NCBI RefSeq assembly: GCF_902833225.1 | Contig: NZ_CADFEI010000008.1 | Coordinates: 186,001 to 250,000, forward strand | DNA from: Burkholderia sp. BCC1644 | Lineage (GTDB): Bacteria; Pseudomonadota; Gammaproteobacteria; Burkholderiales; Burkholderiaceae | Direction of reading: 5' to 3' | DNA length: 64,000 nt | In this document: one piece after another, positions 34,449-45,300 of the stretch | Layout of the letters: the number at the start of each line of letters is the position of its first letter | How positions within the stretch are numbered: the stretch's first letter is position 1 | Notes under the pieces: model-generated | Told to the model about the DNA's origin: nothing | Database searches by the model: none | The model's input: only the letters and a program-made list of their open reading frames with translations | Translations under genes and position numbers: made by a program

Positions 34449-35855
34449 GTGAACTTCTTCGGAATCGGCCGCGGCCATCGTTCGTCGCGCGCGCTCGTCG
34501 GCGACATCGCCGAGCAGGCCGGCAGGCTCGGCATCGAGATCTGCGACGTGTCGGGTCACGTCGAGGAAGTCGCGGCCCGCGTCGCCAGACAGGCGGAGGT
34601 CTGCCACACGCTGCGCGAATCGGCCGCCGTCACGTTGCGCGGCAACCACCGGATCGCCGAGGCCGCGCAGCAGGTGCGCGCCGTGAGCGCGAATGCATCG
34701 AACGCGGTTCGCCAGTCGCAACAGACGATCGAGGCGTCGCTCGCCGACATCCACGGCCTCGTCGAGGGCGTCACGTCGATCGGCAACCAGATGGGCGCGC
34801 TGCGCGACGCGCTCGATCACGTACGGGCCGTGTCCGAAGAGATCTCCGTGATCGCGCGACAGACCCACCTGCTCGCGCTGAACGCCGCGATCGAGGCCGC
34901 CCGTGCCGGCGATTCGGGCCGCAGTTTCGCCGTCGTCGCAGCCGAGGTCAAGAACCTGTCCGCCAAGACCGGACAGGCGACGGCCCAGATCGAGACGACC
35001 CTCGCGCGCCTTGCCGAGCAGACCGAACACCTGATCGCGGAAGGAACCGACAACGCCGCGCGCGCGCATCGCGTGCGCGAGGGCACGCGTACGATCGGCG
35101 AGGTCGTGCACGCGACCGGGCATGCGATCACCGAGCTCGCCGGCGAGGCCGAGCAGATCGCGTCGCTGACCGACGAGATCGAGACGCAATGTCACCGCCT
35201 CGACGAACAGGTCGGCGAGATGGCATCGGGCGTCGAGGATTCGAGCGACAACTTCTCGCAGGCCAAGGACCGGCTCGGCAACCTGCTCTCCGTCTCCGAG
35301 ACGCTCATCGAACTCACGGCCGCGACCGGCATCGAATCGCCCGACACGCGCCTGATCGACACCGCGCGGCATACGGCCGCCGCGATCGGCAAGCGCTTCG
35401 AGGAAGCGGTCGGGCGCGGCGATATCGCACTCGACGCGCTCTTCGACGCGAACTACGTGCCGATTCCCGGCACCGACCCGCAGCAGTTCATGACGCGCTT
35501 CACCGACTTCACCGACCGCATGCTGCCGGCCATCCAGGAGCCGGTGCTCGGGATCGACGCGCGCATCGTCTATTGCGCGAGCTTCGACAGGCAGTGCTAC
35601 CTGCCGACCCACAACCGGAAATTCTCGCTGCCCCAGCGCGCGGACGCCGCGTGGAACGCCGCGAACTGCCGGAATCGCCGGATCTACACCGACCGCACGG
35701 CGCGCACTTCCGTGTCGCATACCAAGCCGTTCCTGCTGCAGACCTACCGGCGCGACATGGGCAACGGCAACTTCGCGCTGATGAAGGACGTTTCCGCGCC
35801 CATCGTCGTCGGCGGACGGCAATGGGGGGTGCTGCGGATCGGCTACAGCGTCTGA
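34449..35855 (+). CDS. Soluble methyl-accepting chemotaxis-type receptor with C-terminal sensor domain
   Basis: This 468-residue protein starts with GTG (GGAG about ten bases upstream) and has no membrane helix. Residues 20-290 form a long coiled coil with the MCP signalling hairpin: EEISVIARQTHLLALNAAIE and AARAGDSGRSFAVVAAEVKNLS. The sensor domain lies at the C-terminus instead of the N-terminus (about residues 310-468), Cache-like, ending with FLLQTYRRDMGNGNFALMKD and WGVLRIGYSV. It should signal to CheA/CheW from the cytoplasm or a cytoplasmic array. Two Cys (YCASFDRQCYLP) sit in the sensor part. It is monocistronic; the ligand is unknown. Confidence 0.9.
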   Translation: MNFFGIGRGHRSSRALVGDIAEQAGRLGIEICDVSGHVEEVAARVARQAEVCHTLRESAAVTLRGNHRIAEAAQQVRAVSANASNAVRQSQQTIEASLADIHGLVEGVTSIGNQMGALRDALDHVRAVSEEISVIARQTHLLALNAAIEAARAGDSGRSFAVVAAEVKNLSAKTGQATAQIETTLARLAEQTEHLIAEGTDNAARAHRVREGTRTIGEVVHATGHAITELAGEAEQIASLTDEIETQCHRLDEQVGEMASGVEDSSDNFSQAKDRLGNLLSVSETLIELTAATGIESPDTRLIDTARHTAAAIGKRFEEAVGRGDIALDALFDANYVPIPGTDPQQFMTRFTDFTDRMLPAIQEPVLGIDARIVYCASFDRQCYLPTHNRKFSLPQRADAAWNAANCRNRRIYTDRTARTSVSHTKPFLLQTYRRDMGNGNFALMKDVSAPIVVGGRQWGVLRIGYSV

Positions 35856-35975
35856 CTCGGGGCCTGCATCGGCAGGCCGTCGTCTACTGTTCGAGCCCCG
35901 TGACGGCACGAAACGACCGTGCCGATATCCGTCGCCGGCACTATGATGGTTCAATCAGCCGCATCGGAGCGAGCC

Positions 35976-36821
35976 ATGAATCGGGACGAAGACTTCGTCG
36001 TGCGTACCATGTCGGCCGACGAGGTCGCCATGTCGGTCGAATGGGCTGCAGCGGAAGGCTGGAACCCCGGCCTGCATGACCCGCACTGTTTCAGGGAAGC
36101 GGACCCGGCCGGCTTCTTCGTCGGCTTCTGGCGCAACGAGCCAGTCGCGTGCCTCGCCGCGGCCGCCTACGACGCACGCTTCGGCTTCATCGGCCTCTAT
36201 ATCGTCAAACCCGGGTTTCGCGGCAAAGGCTTCGGCATGCGGATCTGGCAGCACGGCATGCGCTACCTCGGAGATCGCAACATCGGCCTCGACGGCGTCG
36301 TTGCGCAGCAGGCGAACTACCGGAAATCCGGCTTCCGGCTCGCGTACCGCAACATCCGCTATCAAGGGCGCGTGAGCGGCATCGGATGCGCGTTGGCGAC
36401 AGAAGCAGCCGATGTACCGTTCGACCAGTTGCTTGCGTACGATCGCCAATGTTTCCCCGCCGCGCGCGAACGTTTCCTCTCTGCGTGGATCGTGCAGCCG
36501 GATGCCGTTGCGCTCGCAACAGTCGATGCCGGCCGTGTTGCCGGATACGGGGTCATACGCCGCTGCAAGGCCGGCTGCAAGATCGGCCCGCTATTCGCCG
36601 ACGACGCGGATGTCGCCACCGGGCTGTTTCGTGCGCTGGCTGCGCGCATGCCCGGCGAGGTCATCGTGCTCGACGTACCGGAGACGAACCCTGCTGCCGT
36701 CGCGCTGGCCGAACGGCACGGCATGACGAGCGTGTTCGAAACCGCACGGATGTACACGCAGGATGCACCCGCGATTGCAATCGATCGCGTGTTCGGGGTG
36801 ACGTCGTTCGAGTTGGGCTGA
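35976..36821 (+). CDS. GNAT-family N-acetyltransferase
   Basis: This 281-residue protein has the GNAT acetyl-CoA motif A at about residues 78-90 (IVKPGFRGKGFGMRIW), with VACLAAAAYDARFGFIGLYI before it. A second domain (about residues 150-281) is a C-terminal GNAT-like fold: LATVDAGRVAGYGVIRRC, KIGPLFADD, VIVLDVPETNPAAVALAERHG. This two-domain form is common among uncharacterised acetyltransferases. GGAG precedes the ATG by about nine bases. The acceptor is unknown. It is convergent with pbpC. Confidence 0.88.
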   Translation: MNRDEDFVVRTMSADEVAMSVEWAAAEGWNPGLHDPHCFREADPAGFFVGFWRNEPVACLAAAAYDARFGFIGLYIVKPGFRGKGFGMRIWQHGMRYLGDRNIGLDGVVAQQANYRKSGFRLAYRNIRYQGRVSGIGCALATEAADVPFDQLLAYDRQCFPAARERFLSAWIVQPDAVALATVDAGRVAGYGVIRRCKAGCKIGPLFADDADVATGLFRALAARMPGEVIVLDVPETNPAAVALAERHGMTSVFETARMYTQDAPAIAIDRVFGVTSFELG

Positions 36822-36898
36822 CGGAGCAGGCAGGCCGAGCGCATCGTCCGCAAGCGGCAACGCCACGGCCCCGCCAGCAACCGACAGCCCGCCCCCCG

Positions 36899-39310
36899 CT
36901 ACTGCTCCAGCCCCACCCCCAACGGCCGCTGATCGCTGCGCCCGTGATCGTCGACCACCCGCACCGTATAGTTGCCGGCCGTCCTCGGCTGCCAGAACAG
37001 CGCATCGCCCGGCGTACTGCGGCCGACGTACGCATCGTTGACGAACCAGTACAGCGCATGCGCGCTCGCATCGGCCGTCGCGTTGAACGCGATGCGTGTT
37101 TCCTCGGTGCGCTTCACGCGCATCGCATACGTACTGCCACGCAGCGGCGACGTGATCCGCGGCGGATCGCCTTCGACCTGCCCCGCATCGCGACAGTCCG
37201 CATTCTGCGGCGGCCGCCTGCGTGGGACACCAGCCTGCGCGAACACCTGCTGCAGATCCGACGGCCAGAACTCGAAGATTTCCGTATGCGTGCGCTTGCC
37301 ATCGTACGGCGGGCATGCGGCCTTCCCCGTCGCATCGTCGATCACGACTGGCCGGTGCACGGTGCTCACGCGAATCGGCGACGTGCCGGGAATGAACCAC
37401 GTCCAGCCCTGCTGCGGACACCACTCGTTCGGCAGATCGCCGCTCGCGAGACAGATCCGCACGCGCTTCAGCCGCGGCGGCATCGCGCGCGGCGGCTCGA
37501 CGAGCGTGCGCTCGGCATTCATCGCGTCGACGACCTGGAAGAACAGCGGCGCGGCCGCATCGACGCCGACGAACGCCGTATTGGTCGAATTGTCGAAATT
37601 GCCGACCCACACGACCAGCACGTACGGACCGAACACGCCGGCCGTCCATGCATCGCGGAACGACCATGACGTGCCGGTCTTCCAGTACACCGGCACGCTC
37701 GACGGCTGCGCGCCGCTCGTCTCGTCGGGGCGCAGGTGCTGGCGCAGCATGTCCATCGTCATGTAGCTCGCGTCGGCGCTGAGCAGGCGGCGGCCGGGCA
37801 GCGCCGGCTCGTCCGCGCGCAGCCGCAGCGGCCGGAACTCGCCGCGATTCGCGAGCATCGCGTACAGCGCCGCGAGATCCTGCATCGTCACCTCGCCGCC
37901 GCCGAGCACGAGCGCGAGCCCGTAGTGCTGCGCGCTCGCGAGCCGGCGCACGCCGGCTTCCTGCAGGAACTGGTACAGGTCGGGCGACTTGAGCTGCGAC
38001 GCGACCCACACGGCCGGCACGTTGCGGCTGCGGTTCAGCGCGTCGGTTGCCGTGATCGGCCCGAGGAAATGGCCGTCGAAATTCTCCGGCGCATACGGGC
38101 CGAACGAAGTCGGCACATCGCGCAGCACCGTCTGCGGATGCAGCACGCCCTGGTCGAACCCGAGCGCATAGATGAACGGCTTGAGCGTCGAGCCCGGCGA
38201 GCGCCGCGCGAGCGTGCCGTTCACCTGCCCGTCGATGGTGCGGTCGAAGAAGTTCGCGGAGCCGACGAGCGCCTTTACGCCCATGTCGCGCGTATCGACG
38301 AGGATGGCCGCCGCGTTGCGCACGCCGCGCGTGTCGTTGCGTGCGACATAGCGCGCGATCTGTCGTTCGAGCGTGCGCTGCAGATCGAGATCGAGCGTCG
38401 TCACGAGCCGCGCGCCGGCATCGCCGTCGCCCGCCGCGCTGCCCGACGTCGTGCGCCACGCGCTGCGCGCCGCAAGCGCCTGGTCGACCGCATGCGGCGC
38501 ATCGAACGGCAGCGCGGACAGCGGCCGCATCGTGAGCGGCAACGCGAACAGCGGCTTCAGCGACGCATCGCCCGGATGCTTCGTCAGCCAGCGCGCATAC
38601 AGCCGGTTGCGCGACGTGGCCAGCGCGCGATTGATCTCGTCCTGCCCGCCACGCACGCGCCGTGCAGGATCCTGCGGAATCACCGCCAGCGCGAGCGCTT
38701 CGGGCAGCGTCAGCGCGTCGGGCATCCGGTCGAAATAGACGACGCTCGCGGTGCCCGCGCCTTCGACGTTGCGGCCGTACGGTGCGTCGTTCAGATAGGC
38801 TTCGAGGATCTGCCGCTTCGAATAGAAAAGTTCGAGCTGCATCGCACGCGCGACTTGCATGAGCTTGCCGGCCGGCGTGCGCGTATTCAGCTTCCAAAGC
38901 GAGCGCGCGAGCTGCATGGTCAGCGTCGACCCGCCCTGCGGATTGCCGCCGCGCACGTACGTGATCCACGCGCCGCGCGCGAGCCCATACGGGTTGAAGC
39001 CCGGATGCCACCGGAACCAGCGGTCCTCGTGCAGCATCACGGCCTCGACGAGTTGCGGCGACATCCGGTCGAGCGGCACCCACAGCCGGTAGCGATCGTC
39101 CTTCGCGAGCGTCAGGCGCAGCAACCGGCCCTGCGCGTCCGTCACCGCAACCGACGACGGCTTCCAGTCGCGCAGCGGCGGATGCGGCCACAGCCGGCAT
39201 GCGGCCAGCGCGCCGAACACGAGCAGCGCGCCGACGAGCCAGTTCTGCCAGCGATGCAGCCAGCGGCCGGCGCCGTGCAGCGCGCGCCGGAGCACGGATG
39301 CTTCAGCCAC
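36899..39310 (-). CDS. pbpC: Penicillin-binding protein 1C
   Basis: This protein of about 803 residues combines a peptidoglycan glycosyltransferase (GT51) and a transpeptidase. An N-terminal membrane anchor (WLVGALLVFGALAACRLWP) precedes the GT51 signature (HEDRWFRWHPGFNPYG; GNPQGGSTLTMQLAR). The transpeptidase has SPGSTLKP (SxxK), LNRSRN (SxN) and YWKTGTSWSF (KTG). A C-terminal BiPBP_C domain is near residues 715-803 and the end is QRPLGVGLEQ. I choose GTG at 39310 because GGAG lies nine bases before it; GTG at 39325 would add five residues. It follows the alpha-2-macroglobulin gene by 54 bases on the same strand, the usual pairing. Confidence 0.93.
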   Translation of the reverse strand: MAEASVLRRALHGAGRWLHRWQNWLVGALLVFGALAACRLWPHPPLRDWKPSSVAVTDAQGRLLRLTLAKDDRYRLWVPLDRMSPQLVEAVMLHEDRWFRWHPGFNPYGLARGAWITYVRGGNPQGGSTLTMQLARSLWKLNTRTPAGKLMQVARAMQLELFYSKRQILEAYLNDAPYGRNVEGAGTASVVYFDRMPDALTLPEALALAVIPQDPARRVRGGQDEINRALATSRNRLYARWLTKHPGDASLKPLFALPLTMRPLSALPFDAPHAVDQALAARSAWRTTSGSAAGDGDAGARLVTTLDLDLQRTLERQIARYVARNDTRGVRNAAAILVDTRDMGVKALVGSANFFDRTIDGQVNGTLARRSPGSTLKPFIYALGFDQGVLHPQTVLRDVPTSFGPYAPENFDGHFLGPITATDALNRSRNVPAVWVASQLKSPDLYQFLQEAGVRRLASAQHYGLALVLGGGEVTMQDLAALYAMLANRGEFRPLRLRADEPALPGRRLLSADASYMTMDMLRQHLRPDETSGAQPSSVPVYWKTGTSWSFRDAWTAGVFGPYVLVVWVGNFDNSTNTAFVGVDAAAPLFFQVVDAMNAERTLVEPPRAMPPRLKRVRICLASGDLPNEWCPQQGWTWFIPGTSPIRVSTVHRPVVIDDATGKAACPPYDGKRTHTEIFEFWPSDLQQVFAQAGVPRRRPPQNADCRDAGQVEGDPPRITSPLRGSTYAMRVKRTEETRIAFNATADASAHALYWFVNDAYVGRSTPGDALFWQPRTAGNYTVRVVDDHGRSDQRPLGVGLEQ

Positions 39311-39364
39311 GCGCGGGTGCTCCACGCGTTCGACACGGCCTGCAACGCCGCTGCCACCGGATCG

Positions 39365-42300
39365 TCATCGCACGCGCTCCACCGTCAGTGCCATGCCGCC
39401 CGGCGCCTGCGCCTGCACGCGGCGGTCGTACATCGACTCGCCGTACGCGGGCGGCGCGACGAAGCGGCCCGCGTTGCTCGCCTTGATCCGGTAGACGAAT
39501 TCGCGCACGTCGGTGGTCGCGGTGCCGTAGATCACCACGCGGTCCTCGCGCACATCCGCGAACTGCGGCTGCCACGTCGAACCCGTCACGCCGATCGGCG
39601 AACGCCATGGCGCATCGGCCACCGGCGCCGGCGCGCCGCCGCCGTTGCTGTCGCCATCCTGCGTGTCGGTCGCGGGCGGCGGCGCGATCACCGGATCGAA
39701 GCCGCCCGGCAACAGGTCGACGATCGCGACGTTGCCGACGTTCGCCGAGCCCGTCGCGCGAATCTTCAGGTGCACGTCGATCTCCTGGCCGACCGTGATC
39801 TTGTCGAGCGGCTTGCCGCCCGTATCGGTGTAGTCGCGCACGATCTCCAGCCCGTCCTTGATCGCCTTCGTCGACGTGCCGCGATCGTAGCCCGACTGGC
39901 TCGCGACCCACCATGCGGGCAACGCGCTGCCGTTCACGAAGTCGACGCGCGACGCGCCGGCCGCCCACGTGCCCGAACGCACGAGGTTCGCCTGGATCGA
40001 CGACACGTCCTTCGCGCCGGCCCCCGCACGCACCTCGTCGATCGCGAGCCGGTCGAGCTGGCCCGCGTTCGACGCCGCATACGCGTCGAGCGCGAGGATC
40101 GTCATCGCCGACGACAGCGTGTTGTAGCGGCTGTCGACCAGCGGCGCGGCGATGTTGTCCATCGCGCGCGGCGACAGCTTGCTCACGCGTTCCGGGAAGT
40201 GCTTCGCGAGCAGGTACAGCACGCTCGCGTCACGCGTCAGCGGGTCGATGTAGTAACCCGACACGTAATCGCCGTCGGACGCGCGCTTGCGTTCGAGCAA
40301 CGCCTGCGGACCCGCGATCAGTGCGGCGGCCTCCTTGTCCTGCTTCAGCAGCTGATACGACGCGGCGAGCCACGCGGCCGCGAGATCGTTCTTCCAGTCC
40401 TTCGGGTACGCATCCTGCAGCCGCTTCTGCACGGCCGCGAGGCTGTTGGTCGTCACGTTGCCCTGGCGCGTCAGCAGGTAGACCGCATACGCGCGCTGCC
40501 GCAGCAGGTCGAGCGAGCCGAGCGAATCGTTCGCGGCGAGCTTCTGCAGATACGCATTGCCCGCGTCGAGCATGTCCTTCGGCACCGCAACACCGCGATC
40601 GCGCGCGTCGAGCAGCACGTGCATCGCATACACGGACACGAACGGATCGGCATCGGGCGTCGCGCTCCACAGCCCGAACCCGCCCTGCGCGTTCTGCCGG
40701 CTGCGCAGTACGCCGAGGAACTGCGTGATCGCGCTCGCGTTCGCCGCATCGGCGCCGGCTTCCGGTGCATGCATCGCGCTCGTCAGCGCGCGCACCGACA
40801 GCCACTTCGCCGCGAACACACGCGGCACGACCGCGCTCACCATCTGCTCGCTGCAGTAGTGGTCGAAGTTGACGAGATACGACGACAGCCCCTCGGACAG
40901 CACGAGCGGCGCGGTCGAGATGCTCGCGTCGCGCGACGCATACGCGTCGTACATCGACCGCAGGTTCGGCACGCTCGCCTTCTTGCCCGGATCGACGCGC
41001 GCGATGTCGAGCTGCGTGCGGAACGCGGCGGCCGGCCGCACCGACACGTCGACGCGCTGCTGCGCGCCCTTCGCGCCGTAGCGCGCGCCGAACGACAGCG
41101 CGCCCGAACCGAGCGTATCGGTGGCCTTCACGCGGAACATCGCGACGCCTTCATGCTGCGGCGCGAGCGCGACGTTCTGCGTCGCCGGTCCGATCACCTG
41201 CAGCTGCGGGCCCGTCTTCAGCGTGACCGCCACCGGCACCGGCTGGTTGCCGACGCCCGTCAGATTGTTCGCGACACCGACGCTGACGTCGGCCTCGTCG
41301 CCCGGCGCGAGCGTCGTCGGCACGTTCGGCGACAGCACGAAATCGCCACGCACCGTCGTCGCGCCTTCGAACGTGCCGACCAGGTCCGGCGACACCGACA
41401 CGGCCATCACGCGCAGCTTCCCGTTGAAATAGTCGGGCACCGTGTAGCTCAACCGCGACTCGCCGTTCACGTCGACGATCCCCGACCAGTAGACGACCGG
41501 CTTGTCGCGCTTGCGCTTGAACGGGTTCAGCTGGCGGCCGATCGCGTCGTCGGCGTCGCCGCCGGGCGCGGCCATCGCCATCAGCTTCTCGAAGTCCGGC
41601 AGGATCAGGTCGAGAATCTGCGACGTGCCGACCTCGAGCATCCGCTTGCGGAAGAAGAACTTCAGCGGATCGCCGAACTTGTAGCGCGCGACCTGCAGGA
41701 TGCCCTCGTCGACCGCGAACACGACGACCTTCGCGGGCTTCGCCGAATGCACGGTGAAATTCACCGTATCGCCCGGCTTCACGAGCGCCGGCACATCGAC
41801 GCTCACCGCGTTGCGGCGCGCGTCGAGGTTCACCGAGAACGGCACGACGCCGTAGCTCAGCGGGCTCATGAAGATTTCGTCGGACGACGGATCGCGGATG
41901 TATTGCACGTTGATGTAGCCGTTGCCTTCGAAGCCGGCCGGCACCGTGATGTGCTGGATCGAGCTCGTCGTGTCCGCATGGAACCACGCATGCGCATACA
42001 CCTTGTCGCGTTCGATCGTGATCAGGCCGCTGCCCGCGTAAGGCGCGCGGATCGCGATCTCCACCTGCTCACCCGGCTTGAAGTCGTGCTTTGCGAGGCT
42101 CACCTGCAGCTCGGCGTTGCGGTCGAGCGAGCGCGTGACGTTCGCGGCGCCGGTGACCGAATACTCGATCCGGTTCACCGCGGTGCCGTCCGCGCGGCGG
42201 ATCACGAGCGCATAGCTGCCCGGCTTGTCGGTGCGCAGCGCGAAGTCGAGCCCTGCGGCCGGAATCGCCAGCGGCTTCTCGTCGACCGGCACTTCCTTCA

Positions 42301-45300
42301 GCCGCGAATCGTATTTGTACGCGCCGGAATCCTGCTTGGTCAGCACCGACACGTAGCGCTCCTCGACGAGCTGCGCGCGCAGGTCCTTCACGTCGATCGC
42401 CTTCGCGCCCGGATCGATCGCGACGAGCCGCACCGTGCGCGGGCTGCCGCGCTTCACGTAGCCGAGATCGTCGACCGACTTGTAGCCGACCAGCCAGTCG
42501 TTGTTCGACACGAGCGTCTGCGCGTTTGCGGCGACGTTGCGCCCGCCTTCCGCTTCATAGGCCTTCGCCTGGAAGTACAGCTGGTAGGTTGCGTCCGCGT
42601 ACTTGTCGAGATCGAGGTCGAACTCGGCATGGCCGTGGTCGTCGGTCGTGCCGTCCTGCAGCGTCGTCGTATAGCCCTCCTTCGCACGCCGGGCGTCGAA
42701 GAAGTGATAGCCCTGCCAGCTGCGGAACGACGGCCACACCGGGCGCAGCGTCAGCGTCGCCGCGACGCGGCGTTGCTCGGCCGGCGTGCCGAACAGGTTC
42801 TGCGCATCGACGATGCCCTTCAGCCCCTTCGGCTTCACCCATCCTTCGACGACCTGCTGCGACAGCTTCGCGTCGACCTTCATCCGGTCGGGCAGGAACT
42901 CCTTCACCTGCACGGTCGTGCTGCCGATCGGCTCGGCGCCCGGCTGGCCGTCCTTCACGATATACAGGTTGACCGTCCACGTGCCGGTCGGCGCCGTTTC
43001 GGCGGTCGTGTAGCCGAGCTCGGTGAAGCCCGTCGCGTCGACGGTCACCGGCTTGCGCTCGACGGTGATGCCGCGCGGATCGACGATTTCCGCCTGCAGC
43101 GGCACGCCGGCCGGGCTGCGCGCCCAGCTGGCCGCGCGCACGATCAGGCCGATGTGGAACGGGTCGCCGGGCCGGTACAGGCCGCGATCCGAGAACAGGT
43201 ACGCGGAGAGCTGCCCCTGGCCGGTCGCGTTGCGCTCGCCGTCGACGTCGAAACGCGAGAAATCGAGCTGGCGGTCGCGGCCGGCCACCGGCAGGAACGA
43301 CAGGTCGGTGTCCTTCTTCACGACATACAGCTGCGGACGTTTCTCGCGGTCGAGCCCCTTGAACGCGGGGAAATGCACCACGCCGTCGGCGCTGGTCGTC
43401 TGCGTGAACAGCGCCTGGCCGTTCACCGCGAGCACCGACACCGTTGCGCCCGCAACCGGCTTGCCCGTGCGGATCGACTGGATGAACACGTCCTGGCTGC
43501 CGTCGAGCGAACGCTTGACCAGCATCCCGAGATCGGTCACGACGATCAGGCGTGTATCGCCGAGCGCGCTGTCGCTGTCGTCGCCGTTACCGCTGCTGTC
43601 GCCCGAATCGGCGTTGTCGGACTGATCCTGGCTGCCGTCGCCCGACGATGCATCGCTATCCTTCGCATCGTCGGCTTTCTTCTTCCCGGCCGCCGGATCG
43701 TACTTCGACAGGTGCAGCAGGAACACGCCGCGCTTGCCGCCCTTCAGGTACTGGCCAAGATCGATGCCTTCGTAATGCGCCTTGCCGGGCTCGCCGGCCG
43801 GGAACGCACGCGTCTGCACGAAGCGCTCGACGATGTGGTCCTCGCTGAACGAATAGGACAGCTCGGGCCGCGCGTACGTACCGTTGTTGAAGCTCACGAG
43901 ATGCTGGATCTGGTCGGGCAGCACGCGGCCGATCTCGACCTTCATCCCCGGCAGGTTGCGCGACACGACCGACAGCCGCTTGCTGCCGCTCATCGACAGC
44001 AGCGAGCCGTCGGCCATGAAGCGCAGCAGCTTCGGATAATCGGGCACCGTGAACGCGCTCGTCACGGGCTTGCCGAGCAGGTAGCCGCCGGCCGATTTCA
44101 GGTCGCCCTCGAACCGCACGACGACGCGCTCGCCCGGCGTCGCGTGGTACTTGAAGCTTTGCAGCGTCGCGAAATCGTTCTCGGTCGGCACCGCTTCGAG
44201 CGGCAGCGGCTTCGACTGCTTCAGCACCGCGTCGCTGATGTCGGCCACGTTCCATTCGTACGGCGGATCGTCGTCGGACTGATCGACGCCCGGCTTGCGC
44301 TTCGGCAGCACCCACGCCTTCGCGCGCGCGGCGAGATCCGCACTGCGCACGCCGTCGGACGTTTCGGCGACAAGCACCTGCTCGGGCTCATAGCGCTCGT
44401 TGTCGACGAGCGTCGGCGCGACGTTGTCGATCGACAGGCTGTACAGCCCCGGCACGCCGACCGATGCGTGCAGCACGTCCGGCGTGCCGTTGCCGCCGCG
44501 CACGCTCTTCACGCCCTTGTCGACGTCGAGCCGCACCGACAGCGGATCGCGCGGGATCTCGAGCGGCTGCGAGTAGACCCACGCGCTCGTCTTCATCTTG
44601 TCGTAGTTGACCGTGTAGCGCAGCGGCGATCCGGTCTTGCCGTCGCGGCCGACCAGCACGAGGCCGATGCGCTTCTCGAATTCGGCCGGATCGACCGGGT
44701 AGTTGAAGCGCAACTGCAGCAGCGCCTGCTTCTCCGCCGGATTGTCGGGGTTCTGGTAGAACTCGTTGTTGCCGAATGTTGCGGCGAACGCCGGCAGGTC
44801 GAACGAGAATCGGTCGTCATGCATCATCACCTGCGGCGCGAACACGCGGTGCACCGCGAAACGCACCTCGACGTGCGCGCCGACCGGCCAGTCGGCCGCC
44901 GGCGTGAAGCGCAGCGTCTTGTCGTCGACCCACTCCCACGCGCCCTTCAGCGCGGGCGTCATCTCGATGCCGTCGCCGGCCGGCTTGCCGACCTGCTCGA
45001 TCGGCGCGGCCGATTGCGCGAACGCGACTTCGAGCGGATGCACGGTGATCTTCGGCTTGTCGGTGTCGTCGACCTCGTAGGTCGTGATCGCCGGCGCCTT
45101 CACGGTGAAGCTGACGGTTTCGGGCTCGGGCGGCTTCGGGCGGTGCTTGAACCAGTAGCCGCCGTAGCCGAGCGCGGCCGCGAGCAGCACGAGGCCGCCG
45201 GCATGCCACGGGCGGCGGCGCACGGCCGCGACGGTGATGCCCATCCACGCGGGCGCCGTCCACGACACGTCGCCGACCAGCGGCCGCAGCGCGCAGCCGA

